Assembly (NCBI GenBank): GCA_963701325.1
Contig: OY969604.1
Span: 1,364,001-1,428,000 of the forward strand
Direction of reading: 5' to 3'
Source: Bog-756 sp963701325
GTDB lineage: Bacteria > Actinomycetota > Acidimicrobiia > Acidimicrobiales > RAAP-2
Length of the DNA: 64,000 nt
The notes beneath the pieces are model-generated. The model saw only the letters and a program-made list of their open reading frames with translations. It made no database searches and was not told where the DNA came from. The position numbers and the translations under genes are program-made. Of the stretch, positions 8,080 to 17,603 are shown piece by piece. The stretch's first letter is position 1. Each line of letters starts with the position of its first letter.

Positions 8080-9504
8080 TCAGCGGCTCCGTCGGGCGCG
8101 ACGGGCGCTGCCGTTGGTGACCCGGGCGCCGTCGGCACCGCTACGCCGCACCGCGTGTGCACCACCAGTGGTCGCCGTCCGACCCCTGTGGCCAGTCGCC
8201 GGCGCCCGATGCCCTGGCTTGGCGTGCTTGCCGGGCTTCGCGTGCTGGCCCGACTTGCCCGGCTTGGCGTGCTTGCCGGGCTTGGCCGGCGTGCCGTGCG
8301 TGGCGTGCTGCGCCGGCGTGTCGGATCGTGCCCGATCGCTGCGTGCGGGTGGCGGACCGAGGACCGCGGTCACTGCGGCCAGATCCGGCTCCGAGGTACC
8401 CACCGGGACCCCGAACTCGCGCTGGATCTTCTTGACCGCGCCGGCCTTGTCCGGGGTGACCAGGCTGACCACCACACCGGTCGCGCCGGCCCGGGCCGTG
8501 CGACCGGACCGGTGCACGTAGTCCTTGGTGTCCGCCGGTGGGTCGAAGTGCACCACTGCGTTGACCCCGTCCACGTGGATGCCCCGGGCGGCCACGTCGG
8601 TCGCGACCAGCGCGTCGACAGCGCCGCGGACGAAGGAGTCGAGCGCCTTCTCCCGCTGCTTCTGGCTGCGGTCCCCGTGGATCGCCGCGGCCCGGACTCC
8701 CCGCTGCTCGAGCTGCCGGGCGATCCGGTCGGTCCCGTGCTTGGTCCGTGAGAACACGATGGTCGGGCCCGCGGCGGACACCGTCTCGGCCGTGCGCGCC
8801 AACCGGTCGCCCGACGCGACGCGCCAGAACAGGTGCACCGCAGTGCCCGCGTCGTCCTCGTCGAGCTCCAACTCGTGACGAACCGGGTGGTGCTGGTACC
8901 TGCGTACCAGGACGTCGATGTCACCGTCGAGGGTCGCCGAGAAGAGCATGGTCTGGCGATCGGACGGCGTGCGATCGAGGATGCGGCGGACGTCGGGTAG
9001 GAACCCCATGTCGGCCATCCGGTCGGCTTCGTCGACCACCACGATCTCGACGGCGTCGAGGCGGATGCTGCCACGCTCGATGAGATCACCGAGGCGGCCT
9101 GGACAAGCCACCGCCACGTCCACGCCGCGGGAGAGCGCGGTGAGCTGGGGACCGTAACCGACCCCGCCGTAGAAGCAGGCCACCTTCAAGCCGCGTGGGC
9201 CGGCCAACACCTGCAGCTCCGAGGCGACCTGGGCCGCCAGCTCCCGGGTCGGGGTGAGCACCAGCACCCTCGGACGCCTGGGCCCTGCCCCCGGACCCTT
9301 CAGTCGTGCCACCGCGCCGATCCCGAAGGCCAGGGTCTTTCCTGAACCGGTCGGCGCCTTACCGCAGACATCGCGGCCTGCGAGCGCGTCGGGCAGGGTC
9401 CGCTCCTGGATGGGGAACGGAGCGGTGATCGACCGGGCGCGGAGGACCGCGACCATGTCAGAGGGGACGCCGAGATCGGCGAAGGACGGCGGGGAGGGGG
9501 GCAT
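8080..9504 (-). CDS. DEAD-box RNA helicase, RhlE-like
   Basis: 474 residues from ATG 9504; the frame is open further upstream, but that part is Pro/Arg-rich and unlike the family. All helicase motifs are present in order: Q motif (PFPIQE), Walker A (APTGSGKT), PTRELA, VDEAD, the SAT box (LFSATLD), and HRSGRTARAG of motif VI. It should unwind structured RNA with ATP, for example in ribosome assembly or mRNA decay. After the core, the last 90 or so residues are a basic, low-complexity tail with repeated HAKPGK units, probably for RNA binding. A 150-base gap upstream contains a TAACCT hexamer and could be a long leader. Confidence 0.92.
   Translation of the reverse strand: MPPSPPSFADLGVPSDMVAVLRARSITAPFPIQERTLPDALAGRDVCGKAPTGSGKTLAFGIGAVARLKGPGAGPRRPRVLVLTPTRELAAQVASELQVLAGPRGLKVACFYGGVGYGPQLTALSRGVDVAVACPGRLGDLIERGSIRLDAVEIVVVDEADRMADMGFLPDVRRILDRTPSDRQTMLFSATLDGDIDVLVRRYQHHPVRHELELDEDDAGTAVHLFWRVASGDRLARTAETVSAAGPTIVFSRTKHGTDRIARQLEQRGVRAAAIHGDRSQKQREKALDSFVRGAVDALVATDVAARGIHVDGVNAVVHFDPPADTKDYVHRSGRTARAGATGVVVSLVTPDKAGAVKKIQREFGVPVGTSEPDLAAVTAVLGPPPARSDRARSDTPAQHATHGTPAKPGKHAKPGKSGQHAKPGKHAKPGHRAPATGHRGRTATTGGAHAVRRSGADGARVTNGSARRARRSR
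8216..8283 (-). repeat. In-frame tandem repeat encoding basic HAKPGK tail
   Basis: A 23-base unit occurs identically at 8216-8238 and 8261-8283, offset 45 bases (15 codons), with further degenerate copies between and beside them. In the helicase frame it encodes KPGKHAKP-type blocks. The unit keeps the reading frame, so copy number can change without breaking the gene. Confidence 0.7.
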
Positions 9505-9654
9505 GGATGCGCTTTCGTGCGACAGGGGAGGCGACGGAGGGTGCCTCGGAGGACGGCCTGCCGCCAACGTTCGGCGCACCAGGATCACCCACAGGTTAGT
9601 CCGTCCCGGGCCGGGTGCGGACGCACCGCCCCGTTTCGGCAGGCGCCGCAACGT

Positions 9655-10620
9655 TCAGAGGTCGCCCGACTCCTCGAGCCGTTGACGCACGGATGCGATC
9701 GTGGCCGCCGTTCCGGCACCGAGCTCGGTCCACGGGGTCCACCCCAGGTGGATCTCGGCGCGGGACGCATCGAGGCAGCTCCGGAAGAGCTCGCCTGCGC
9801 GCAGTGGCTTGTAGGTGCGCGCAGGCTCGACCTCGGCCTGTGCCGCCATCTCCTCCAAGAGCCGGTTGACCGACGTCTCCTGTCCGGTCCCGACATTGCA
9901 GACCAGGCCGCCGCCCTTGGTGGCAGCCCGGACGAACGCGTCGACGACATCGTCGACGAAGACGAAGTCGCGGGTCTGGTCGCCGTCGCCGAAGATGGTC
10001 ACCTCCTGGCCCCGCAACAACCGCTCGGCGAAGATGGCGACGACGCCCGCCTCGCCGTGGGGATCCTGACGGGGGCCGTAGACGTTGGCCAGGGCCAGGG
10101 CCACGAACTCGAGTGAGTGGAGCTCGCGGTAGGCGACGAGGTAGTCGATCGCCGCCTTCTTCGAGACGCCGTACGGTGAGAGCGGGTGATGCGGCAGGGA
10201 CTCCTTGAGGGGTAGCTCGGAAACGTCGGGCTCCCCGTAGAGCGTCCCACCACTCGCCGCGAACACGACACGGGGGGTGCCCGCGGCCCGCGCCCCCTCG
10301 AGCACGCGCAGCGTCCCGAGCAGGTTGATGTCCGCGTCGAAGACCGGGTCGGCGACCGACACCCGCACATCTGCCTGGGCGGCGAGGTGGAAGACCACGT
10401 CCGCAGTCCGGCGGCGCATGAGGTCGATCACCTCTGGAGAGCGGATGTCGAGCTTGTGGATGGTCAGATCGTGGTCGGCGGACGACCGCGCCTGGGCGAG
10501 GTTGGAGAGCGAGCCGGTCGACAGGTCGTCGATGACATCCACCGTATGGCCCTCGGCGAGCAGGCGGTCGACCAGGGTCGAACCGATGAACCCAGCTCCG
10601 CCGGTGACCATCGCCCTCAC
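9655..10620 (-). CDS. galE: UDP-glucose 4-epimerase-like SDR
   Basis: 321 residues from GTG 10620, one base after the stop of the nucleotidyltransferase gene; an internal ATG nine bases later is an alternative start. Extended SDR features: GGAGFIGS at residues 7-14, the DDLSTG loop after the second strand, AASGGTLYGEP with the catalytic Ser/Thr, and SPYGVSKKAAIDYL with Tyr-x3-Lys. The ANVYGPRQDP segment is typical of GalE-type epimerases, which invert C4 of UDP-sugars through NAD chemistry. It is the last gene of the nucleotide-sugar operon. Exact sugar specificity (glucose/galactose, N-acetyl or uronate forms) cannot be read here. Confidence 0.85.
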   Translation of the reverse strand: MRAMVTGGAGFIGSTLVDRLLAEGHTVDVIDDLSTGSLSNLAQARSSADHDLTIHKLDIRSPEVIDLMRRRTADVVFHLAAQADVRVSVADPVFDADINLLGTLRVLEGARAAGTPRVVFAASGGTLYGEPDVSELPLKESLPHHPLSPYGVSKKAAIDYLVAYRELHSLEFVALALANVYGPRQDPHGEAGVVAIFAERLLRGQEVTIFGDGDQTRDFVFVDDVVDAFVRAATKGGGLVCNVGTGQETSVNRLLEEMAAQAEVEPARTYKPLRAGELFRSCLDASRAEIHLGWTPWTELGAGTAATIASVRQRLEESGDL

Positions 10621-10621
10621 G

Positions 10622-11713
10622 TCACTCCCCTCCCGTGTACCGCTCGCCGTCCAGGGTCGTTCCCGATGGGATCACCGCACCGGCTCCGATGACCGACACC
10701 CCGTGGATCACGCACCGCTGACCGATGATGGCCCGGGGTCCCACGATGGATCCCTCGACAGTGGCGCTGGACGCCACCCGGGCGCCGGGCAGGAGGACCG
10801 AGCCGGTCACCGTGGCCCCGTCCTCCACGACGGCGCCGGCGCCGAGCACCGAGTCGACCACCGAGGCCCTGGGTCCGACGGTCGCACCGACTCCGATCAG
10901 GGACCGGGCGACCGAGGCACTGGCCACGTCCACCCGACCGATGCGCCACACGCCCCTCCCGAGTGAGTCGTCCTCCTCCGCCCCCGGGGCAGGGGGTCCG
11001 TCACGACGGCCGAACAACAGGTCACGGTGGGCGCGCGAGGTAGGCGTCCGGCGTGCCGGTGTCGAGCCAGTAGGCGTCCGAACCCTGCGCAAAGAGCGTG
11101 CGGTCGGTGACCAGCGCCGGGAAGGTCTCCCGCTCGATGGAGACCCGGACCCCGGGTGCGATCCGCCCCAGAACCGAGGGCTCGAAGACATAGATGCCGG
11201 CGTTGATGAGGTTGGTCGGGGCTTCGTCGCGTGGCGGTTTCTCGATGAACGCCTGGACCCTGCCGTCCTCGTCGGTCGGCACGACCCCGAAGACACTCGG
11301 GTCGTCGACCGGGGTGAGCGCGATGCTCCCTCAGCGGCGCGCTCGCGATGGAACGAGATCAGGGATCCGATGTCGATGTCGGTGAGGACGTCCCCGTTGA
11401 GAACGACGAACGTCTCGTCGATCCCACCGAATTCGGCGGCGAACCGGATCGCACCGGCCGTGTCGAGCGGGGTCGGCTCGACCGCGTAGCTCGCACGCAC
11501 CCCAGCGATACGCCCGTCCGGGAATGCCTCGGTGAATGCGTCGGGCCGGTAGCCGAGCGAGAGGACGGCGTCCTCGATTCCGTGGACGGCCAGCTGACCG
11601 AGCACCCGCTCGATCATGGGCTGCTCACAGACCGGGAGCATCTGCTTCGGCGTGGTCAGTGTGAGCGGTCGGAGGCGCGTCCCTTCGCCGCCCACCAGGA
11701 CGACGGCCCTCAC
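10622..11713 (-). CDS. Sugar-phosphate nucleotidyltransferase with left-handed beta-helix tail (two frame breaks)
   Basis: About 363 residues if two compensating single-base errors are corrected. The start is GTG 11713, overlapping the upstream stop as GTGA. The first frame gives VVLVGGEGTRLRPLT, the nucleotide-binding motif, and LNGDVLTDID. Near 11325 one base is missing and the protein continues in another frame (FGVVPTDEDGR, FIEKPP, NAGIYVFEP). Near 11028 one base is extra and the first frame resumes with RDLLFG and a run of hexapeptide repeats to the end. Family knowledge points to mannose-1-phosphate guanylyltransferase or glucose-1-phosphate thymidylyltransferase. GDP-mannose would fit the Rmd-like gene nearby, and dTDP-glucose would fit rfbB and rfbD. 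Confidence 0.82.
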   Translation of the reverse strand: MRAVVLVGGEGTRLRPLTLTTPKQMLPVCEQPMIERVLGQLAVHGIEDAVLSLGYRPDAFTEAFPDGRIAGVRASYAVEPTPLDTAGAIRFAAEFGGIDETFVVLNGDVLTDIDIGSLISFHRERAAEGASRSPRSTTRVSSGSCRPTRTAGSRRSSRNRHATKPRPTSSTPASMSSSPRFWGGSHPGSGSPSSGRPSRRWSPTARSLRRVRTPTGSTPARRTPTSRAHRDLLFGRRDGPPAPGAEEDDSLGRGVWRIGRVDVASASVARSLIGVGATVGPRASVVDSVLGAGAVVEDGATVTGSVLLPGARVASSATVEGSIVGPRAIIGQRCVIHGVSVIGAGAVIPSGTTLDGERYTGGE

Positions 11714-12450
11714 TTCGGTGAGCTGGTGGGGGTGGTGGGGACGGATGTTGCCGTCGGCGGGACGGTGACCGCCGTCGATCCGCCGGTGGCGGCGCTGATC
11801 AGGGCGGTGATCGCCTTCGCCGGTGGCTTGGGAACGGAGGTGTTGGCAGGCACGAACGCCATGGTGACGAGCTGACCGTTGGTGAAGAGCAGATCCTGCG
11901 GATCGCCGCTCGTCTCCGATCCGGTCTTGGCGGTGAAGTTGGGCCAGCTGTTGACGATCACGACGCCCGGTTTCCCGGCGTCGGGCGTCCCCTTCTTGCA
12001 CACGTCCCCGTTGGTCAGCGCCGGCTTGCCGGGATACTGCAGGACGCTGTTGGTGAGCTGCATGCCCGGATACTCCGAGACGAACTTTCCGAGGGTGGCG
12101 TTGCTGCCGGACTGCGAGCTGGTCTTCGGTGCGATGGTCAGGACGCCGTCACCGTTCGCGGTGAACCCGTTCTTGGAGGTGGCCGTGGTCGCCGGCAGGT
12201 TGGGCTCGATGGTGCCGCACACGTCGACCCCGAGCGCCGCATACCAGGTCTGGCTGGTGGTGGGTGGCCCGGAGGGGTTCGTCGTGGGGTGGGTCCGTTC
12301 GTACCGGCTGTAGCCGATGAGGAGCAGGCCGACGACGCAGATGATGACCAGGCTGGCGTACCAGTTGACCGGCATCTGACCGCGGTAGGTCCGCCCGCCG
12401 CCGGTGGTGGCGGCGCGTTGCACCCATTTGCCGGTCGAGTTGCTCGCCAT
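11710..12450 (-). CDS. Membrane-anchored extracytoplasmic protein, unknown
   Basis: 246 residues from ATG 12450; the frame is open further upstream but that part reads as non-coding. A single hydrophobic helix at about residues 28-46 (YASLVIICVVGLLLIGYS) follows a positively charged N terminus, so the C-terminal 200 residues should lie outside the membrane. That region has two cysteines (VCGT and VCKKG) that could form a disulphide, and it ends in a Ser/Thr/Pro-rich tail. I recognise no domain. The nucleotidyltransferase start overlaps its stop (GTGA), placing it in the polysaccharide operon. A role in assembly or export of the polymer is only inferred from position. Confidence 0.75.
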   Translation of the reverse strand: MASNSTGKWVQRAATTGGGRTYRGQMPVNWYASLVIICVVGLLLIGYSRYERTHPTTNPSGPPTTSQTWYAALGVDVCGTIEPNLPATTATSKNGFTANGDGVLTIAPKTSSQSGSNATLGKFVSEYPGMQLTNSVLQYPGKPALTNGDVCKKGTPDAGKPGVVIVNSWPNFTAKTGSETSGDPQDLLFTNGQLVTMAFVPANTSVPKPPAKAITALISAATGGSTAVTVPPTATSVPTTPTSSPK

Positions 12451-12499
12451 GATCGGTCGACACCCTACAGCCTCGGATCCTGTCCCCTGGCCGCGAGCG

Positions 12500-13373
12500 T
12501 CAGCTCCCGGCGGCCCGGGCCAGGCAGGCCAGGCCTGCACGCACGGCGATCCCGACCGCAACCAGGGGGAGGAGCGCCCGCCGCCCGCCCGCCGACGACC
12601 TGGAGGCGAAGCGGAGCAACGAGCGGTGGTGCTCGAGGATCATCCGGTAGGGGTGGCGGTCGGTCGAGACCCCCTGGGTGTGGGTCACCTCAGCGGAGGG
12701 CGCATAGGCCACCCGCCAGCCGGCCCGGCCCAGTCGCCAGCAGAGGTCGACGTCCTCTGCGTACATGAAGTAGGCCTCGTCGAATCCCCCCACCGCCTCG
12801 AAGGCGGACCGCCGGACCAGGAAGCAGGCCCCCGACACCCAGTCGACGGTCTGAGCGGCTCCGTGCGCGCCGTCGAGCTCGGCGCGTTGGTAGGCACGCG
12901 TGAAGCGGTTGTCGGGCGCGAACAGACCGAGGACGGCGTGCCCTGCCGCGTCCACCAGGGAGGGGAACTGCCGTGCCGACGGATACCGATGGCCGTCCGG
13001 CGTGCGGATGAGCGGGCCGACCAGCGCGCACCCCGGGTCGTCGTCGAGGGCCTTGCGGAGCGCGTCCACCGTCCCCGCTCCGACCTCGAGGTCGGGATTG
13101 CAGACCAGGACCATCGGGGCCGTCGAGGACGCGACGCCCCGGTTGACCGCCGCCCCGTATCCGAGATTGGCCCCCGGGGCCACCACCGCGATCCCTGGCG
13201 CGACCCGGAGCGCGCTGTCCAACAAGCCATCGGTCGAGCCGTTGTCCACGACCACCACCTCGGACGGTCCCTCCGACTGCAGGTACCCGATACAGCCGCG
13301 CCAGCGCCGGACCCGATTCGTAGTTGACGATCACCACGGCGGTCTGCCCGTCGGCGCCGCCGCCGGGTGTCAC
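12500..13373 (-). CDS. Glycosyltransferase family 2, rhamnosyltransferase-like (one frame break)
   Basis: About 290 residues after correcting one extra base near 13303. The start is GTG 13373, overlapping the upstream stop as GTGA. The short first frame gives TAVVIVNYESGPALAR, the first strand of a GT2 domain. The second frame continues with VVVVDNGSTDG, NLGYGAAVNRG, the CNPDLEV metal site, WVSGACFLVRRSAFEAVGGFDE and AEDVDLCWR. This order is typical of GT2 rhamnosyltransferases such as the WbbL group. It fits an operon that makes dTDP-sugar precursors with rfbB and rfbD. The acceptor is unknown. Confidence 0.85.
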
Positions 13374-14144
13374 GGGTCGATCCGGGTGAACCGGAACTTG
13401 ACGAGGGCCCTGAGCGCGGCGAAGCCGTCGCGCCAGGTGATCTTCTTTCCGTCGACCGAGCTCTCGGCCGGCATACGAGATCGGGACCTCGTAGATCCGG
13501 TATCCGCGGCGCAGCACCTTGGCGGTGATCTCCGGCTCGAAATCGAACCGATCCGACTGGATGGTGATGCCGTCGAGCACCGATCGGTCGAAGAGTTTGT
13601 AGCAGGTCTCCATGTCGGACATGGTCGAGGAGTAGAGCAGGTTGGTGACGAACGAGAGGAACCGGTTGCCGATCCAGTGGAGCGGGAGCATGTTCATCCG
13701 CTCACCGGTGAACCGGCTCCCGTAGACGACCCGGGCCTTGCCCCGGAGAATCGGATCGAGCAGCTTCGGCCAGTCGTTCGGGTCGTACTCGAGGTCGGCA
13801 TCCTGGATGAGGAGGAGGTCTCCCCGTGCCACGGCCATCCCGGTGCGGATGGCTGCTCCCTTGCCCCGGTTGACCGGATGGGCGAGGACCCGGACCGTCG
13901 AGTCGCCGAGCGCTGCGAGCACCTTGTCGGTGCCGTCCGACGATCCGTCGTCGACCACGATGATCTCGACGTCGACCGGCAGCTCGACGGCGCGGATGCG
14001 GCGGATGATCTCGGCGACGGTGACCCGCTCGTTGTAGACGGGCACGATCACCGAGAGGAGGGTGAACCGGCGCGGCTCCATCCCCCGCCCGCCGGTGGCG
14101 TCCCCGCCGGTCGGTCCGGGGTCTGCTCGGTCGGATTCAGGCAT
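13370..14144 (-). CDS. Dolichol/polyprenol-phosphate mannosyltransferase-like GT2 (one frame break)
   Basis: About 257 residues after correcting one extra base near 13468. The start is taken at ATG 14144, overlapping the upstream gene by eight bases; ATG 14081 is an alternative. Motifs are SVIVPVYNE near the N terminus, VDDGSSDGT, NRGKGAAIRTG, the QDADLEYDP metal site and YGSRFTG. After the frame break the protein continues KKITWRDGFAALRALVKFRF and stops, which is the normal end of this family. These enzymes load a sugar onto a polyprenyl phosphate at the membrane. The following glycosyltransferase start overlaps its stop. Confidence 0.86.
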
Positions 14145-15177
14145 CGCCGGCTGCTCCTGTCTCTGGCCCGGGCATCGCGCCGCCATTCTCCCGCACCGCC
14201 GCCCCCGACGGTGCGGACGCTCTGCGCCGGCCGGACACCCCGGCATCCGCGGCGAGGAAGTCCGCGGTCCTCGCCAGGCCGTCCTCCAAGCCGATCGCGG
14301 GCTCCCATCCCAGGGCGGCACACGCCAGGGAGATGTCCGGGCGGCGCCGGGTGGGGTCGTCGGTCGGCAGCGGACGGTGCTCGATCACCGAGGACAGAGC
14401 CGAACAGTGCGATCACCGTCCGGGCCAACTCGAGCACGGTGGTCTCGTCCGGGTTGCCGATGTTGACCGGGCCGGTGAGATCGGAGTCGAGCAGGGCCAG
14501 CAGGCCGCGCACCTCGTCCTCCACATAGCAGAGGCTGCGGGTCTGGCTGCCGTCGCCGTAGACGGTCAGGGGCTCGCCCTGCATCGCCTGGAGGAGGAAG
14601 TTCGAGACCACCCGGCCGTCGTCCGGCCGGAGCGCGGACCGTAGGTGTTGAAGATGCGGGCGATGCCGACGTCGGTGCCTCGGGCGCGATGGTGGGCCAT
14701 GGTCAGCGCCTCCGCGAACCGCTTGGCCTCGTCGTAGACGCTGCGCGGCCCGACCGGGTTGACCCTGCCCCAGTAGTCCTCGCGCTGCGGGTGGATCTCC
14801 GGATCGCCGTAGACCTCACTGGTTGACGCCAGGAGGAAGCGGGCGCCGTGCCGGTCGGCCAGGTCGAGGCCGTTTCGGGTGCCCTCGCTGCCCACGGCCA
14901 GCGTCTCGAGGGGCCGGGCCAGGTAGTCGGGCGGGGAAGCCGGGCTGGCCAGGTGGCAGACCGCGGCGACCGGGCCATCGACCGGAATGGATCGCGACAC
15001 ATCGGCCTCGACCAGGTGGAACCGAGCATGGTCGGCCAGGTGGGCCACGTTGGACGGCCGCCCGGTCGAGAAGTCGTCCACGCAGACGACGTCATGACCC
15101 CGTTCGAGCAGCCGGTCGCAGAGGTGCGAGCCGAGGAACCCGCCTCCGCCGAGCACCACCACCGGGCCGTCCGTCAC
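14137..15177 (-). CDS. uxs: UDP-glucuronate decarboxylase (UDP-xylose synthase), two frame breaks
   Basis: About 346 residues after correcting a missing base near 14638 and an extra base near 14398; the two cancel. It starts at GTG 15177 inside the stop of ugd (GTGA). Visible features are LGGGGFLGSHL at residues 8-18, VDDFSTG, HLASPASPPDY, TSEVYGDPEIHPQ, SVYDEAKR with catalytic Tyr-x3-Lys, NTYGPR, YGDGSQTRS and the C-terminal TDDPTRRRPDIS typical of Uxs. It converts UDP-glucuronate, made by the adjacent ugd product, to UDP-xylose with CO2 release. The gene order ugd-uxs makes the pathway call strong. Confidence 0.9.
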
Positions 15178-16601
15178 CGACCGATCCCTACGTACTCGAA
15201 GCCCAGCCGACGGACCTGGGCCGGGTCGAGGAGGTTGCGGGCATCCACGATGACCGGGCGGGCGAGGACGTCGCGGACCCGGGTGAAGTCGAGCCAGCGG
15301 AACTCGTCCCATTCGGTCAGGACCACCAGCACGGCCGCCCCACTGCAGGCCGCATAGGGATCGGGGTAGGCGAGCAGCGAACCCGGATGGTTCCCGGCCA
15401 CCTCGGGTCCGATCCCGTCCACCTCGACCGACTCCTGACCGACGGGGACCGGCACGGTCGGATCGAACGCCCGGACCGTGGCGCCGCCGGCGACCAGGCG
15501 GCTGGCCACTTCGACGGCCGGCGAGTTGCGGAGGTCGTCGGTGCCGGCCTTGAAGGTGAGACCCCACACGGCGATCACCGCGCCGGCGAATTCGGGGGCA
15601 GTGCCGCCCCGGCCGGACGACTGCGGGGCGAGGACGCGGCGGACCTTGTCGACCACCCGGTTGAACTGTTCGTCGTTGGTTGCGATGGCTCCCTTGAGGA
15701 ACGAGAAGTCATAGCCCGCCTGTTCGGCGATGTGCACCAGTGCGAGGGTGTCCTTCGGCAGGCAGCTCCCTCCCCACCCCGGGCCGGGGCGGAGGTACTC
15801 GAAGCCGATCCGCCGGTCGTACCCGAGTCCGAGGATCACGTCGCGGACATCGGCGCCGACCGCCTCGCACAGCCCGGCCACCGCGTTGACGAAGCTGAGC
15901 TTGGTTGCAAGGAAGGCGTTCGAGGCGTACTTGATCGTCTCGGCGGTCGCCGCGTCGGTGATCAACAGGGGGGCCCGGGTGCCGGCGAACAGCTCGGCCA
16001 CCCGGGCGGCGGCGGCCTGATCGTCGGCACCGACCACGATGCGCTCGGGGTGGAGGCTGTCCGAAACGGCCGACCCCTCGCGCAGGAACTCCGGGTTGGA
16101 CACGACCGTTATGTCATGACGGCCCAGCACCCGCTCCACCACCAGGGTCGATCCCACCGGGACCGTGGACTTGTTCACGATGACGGTTCCCGCGTCGAGA
16201 TGCGGACCGATCTCGGTGGCGACCGACTCGACGAAGGAGAGATCGGCCGACCCGTCGTCCCGCTGCGGTGTGGGCACGCAGAGAAAGACGAACTCCGCGC
16301 CGGCGACCGCGGCCGAGGCACCGACCACGAAGTGGAGCCTCCCGGCAGCCTGGCCCTCTTGGACCAGCTCTTCGAGCTGCTCCTCGACGATCGGGACCCG
16401 TCCCTGCTGGAGGAGGGCCACCCGGGCCGGATCGGCATCACCACAGGTCACCCGGTGACCGAGGTGGGCGAGGGTGGCGGCCGTGGGCAGCCCGACGTAG
16501 CCGACGCCGATCACCGCGATCGATCGCGACTGACCGACGGGGTGGCGTCCGGCGGTGGCCGCGGCCGTTGCCGCACCCGGGGTGGCGTCGCTCACTGGCA
16601 T
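15174..16601 (-). CDS. ugd: UDP-glucose 6-dehydrogenase
   Basis: 475 residues, intact. It oxidises UDP-glucose to UDP-glucuronate with two NAD+. Order of domains: Rossmann motif GVGYVGLP near residue 32, CVPTPQ, STVPVGST, NPEFLREGSA, the FVNAVAGLCE central helix, the catalytic cysteine in GGSCLPKD, and LTFKAGTDDLRNSPA in the C-terminal nucleotide-sugar domain. The first 25 residues are Ala/Thr-rich and not conserved, so translation may begin slightly later. Its start overlaps the end of rfbD by ten bases, and its stop overlaps the uxs start, so the three are almost certainly co-translated. Confidence 0.94.
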   Translation of the reverse strand: MPVSDATPGAATAAATAGRHPVGQSRSIAVIGVGYVGLPTAATLAHLGHRVTCGDADPARVALLQQGRVPIVEEQLEELVQEGQAAGRLHFVVGASAAVAGAEFVFLCVPTPQRDDGSADLSFVESVATEIGPHLDAGTVIVNKSTVPVGSTLVVERVLGRHDITVVSNPEFLREGSAVSDSLHPERIVVGADDQAAAARVAELFAGTRAPLLITDAATAETIKYASNAFLATKLSFVNAVAGLCEAVGADVRDVILGLGYDRRIGFEYLRPGPGWGGSCLPKDTLALVHIAEQAGYDFSFLKGAIATNDEQFNRVVDKVRRVLAPQSSGRGGTAPEFAGAVIAVWGLTFKAGTDDLRNSPAVEVASRLVAGGATVRAFDPTVPVPVGQESVEVDGIGPEVAGNHPGSLLAYPDPYAACSGAAVLVVLTEWDEFRWLDFTRVRDVLARPVIVDARNLLDPAQVRRLGFEYVGIGR

Positions 16602-17603
16602 CTCTCACTTCCCATCGTCTGGTCGGGTGGTGCCGCCGGCGGGACGGAGCCCGGTCGACCCGCGGCGGCGAGGGCGCCGACCAGCCTGCCCAGCGACTCC
16701 TGCCACGGTGGGAGCAGCGGGAGCCCGGAGAGACGGAGTCCGGCGTTGTCGAGCCGCGAGTTGGCCGGCCGCGGCGCGGGTCGGGGCGGATCGAGGTCGG
16801 TGGTCGCGATGGGCTCGACCACCGAGGGATCGCGGCCGGCGGCCTCGAGCACTGCCGCGGGCGAAGCCGAACCAGGTGGTCTCGCCCTGATTGGTCACGT
16901 GGAAGGTGCCCGGGCGCCGGTCCAGGCCGAGGCGAACCAGGGCCCGCGCCAGGTCGGCGGTGAACGTCGGGCTCCCGTGCTGGTCGTCGACGAAGCGGAG
17001 GGTCCCGCCTGGCGTCGCGTCTGCCAGCCGCAGCACGGTCTTGACCATGTTGGCCCCATGGGCGCCGCTCACCCACGCGGTGCGCACGACGGTTCCGGCG
17101 CTGCCCGAGAGTCCGCGGACCTCGGTCTCACCCCCGAGCTTGCTCCTCCCGTAGACCGAGCGGGGCCCGGGCTGGTCCCACTCGACATAGGGGCGGTCCG
17201 ACGTCCCGTCGAAGACGTAGTCGGTCGAGACGTAGACGAGATGGGAGCCGACGGCGGCCGATGCCTCGGCGATGTGGCGGGTGCCGAGCGCGTTGACTGC
17301 GAACGCGGTGTCCGGGTCGGACTCGCAGGCGTCCACGGCGGTAAAGGCTCCTCCGTGGAGCACCAACTCGGGACGGAAGGCGGTCACCGCGGAGCGGACC
17401 GCGTCGCGGTCGCAGAGATCGAGCGTATCGATGTCGGTCGACAGCACGTCGTACGCTCCGGCCCGCACCGGCGGCAGCACACCCGTGGCGGCTTCCGCGT
17501 CGGTCACACCCCCGACCGGGGTCTTCCCGGCCAGCACGTCGCGAACGTCACGTCCGAGCTGCCCGTTCCCACCGGTCACCAGGACCCGGAGGGGGTCGGT
17601 CAC
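16592..17603 (-). CDS. rfbD: dTDP-4-dehydrorhamnose reductase (one frame break)
   Basis: About 336 residues after removing one extra base near 16862. It starts at GTG 17603, overlapping the rfbB stop as GTGA. Features are VTGGNGQLGRDV near the N terminus, STDYVFDGT, SVYGRSKLGGE with Tyr-x3-Lys, RTAWVSG and FHVTNQGETTWFGFA. The corrected frame then gives AVLEAAGRDPSV and PPRPAPRPANSRLDN, the standard C-terminal end of RmlD. It makes dTDP-L-rhamnose with NADPH. rfbC (the 3,5-epimerase) is not in the window. An insert of about 20 residues after the first strand (near residue 35) is longer than usual. Confidence 0.9.
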
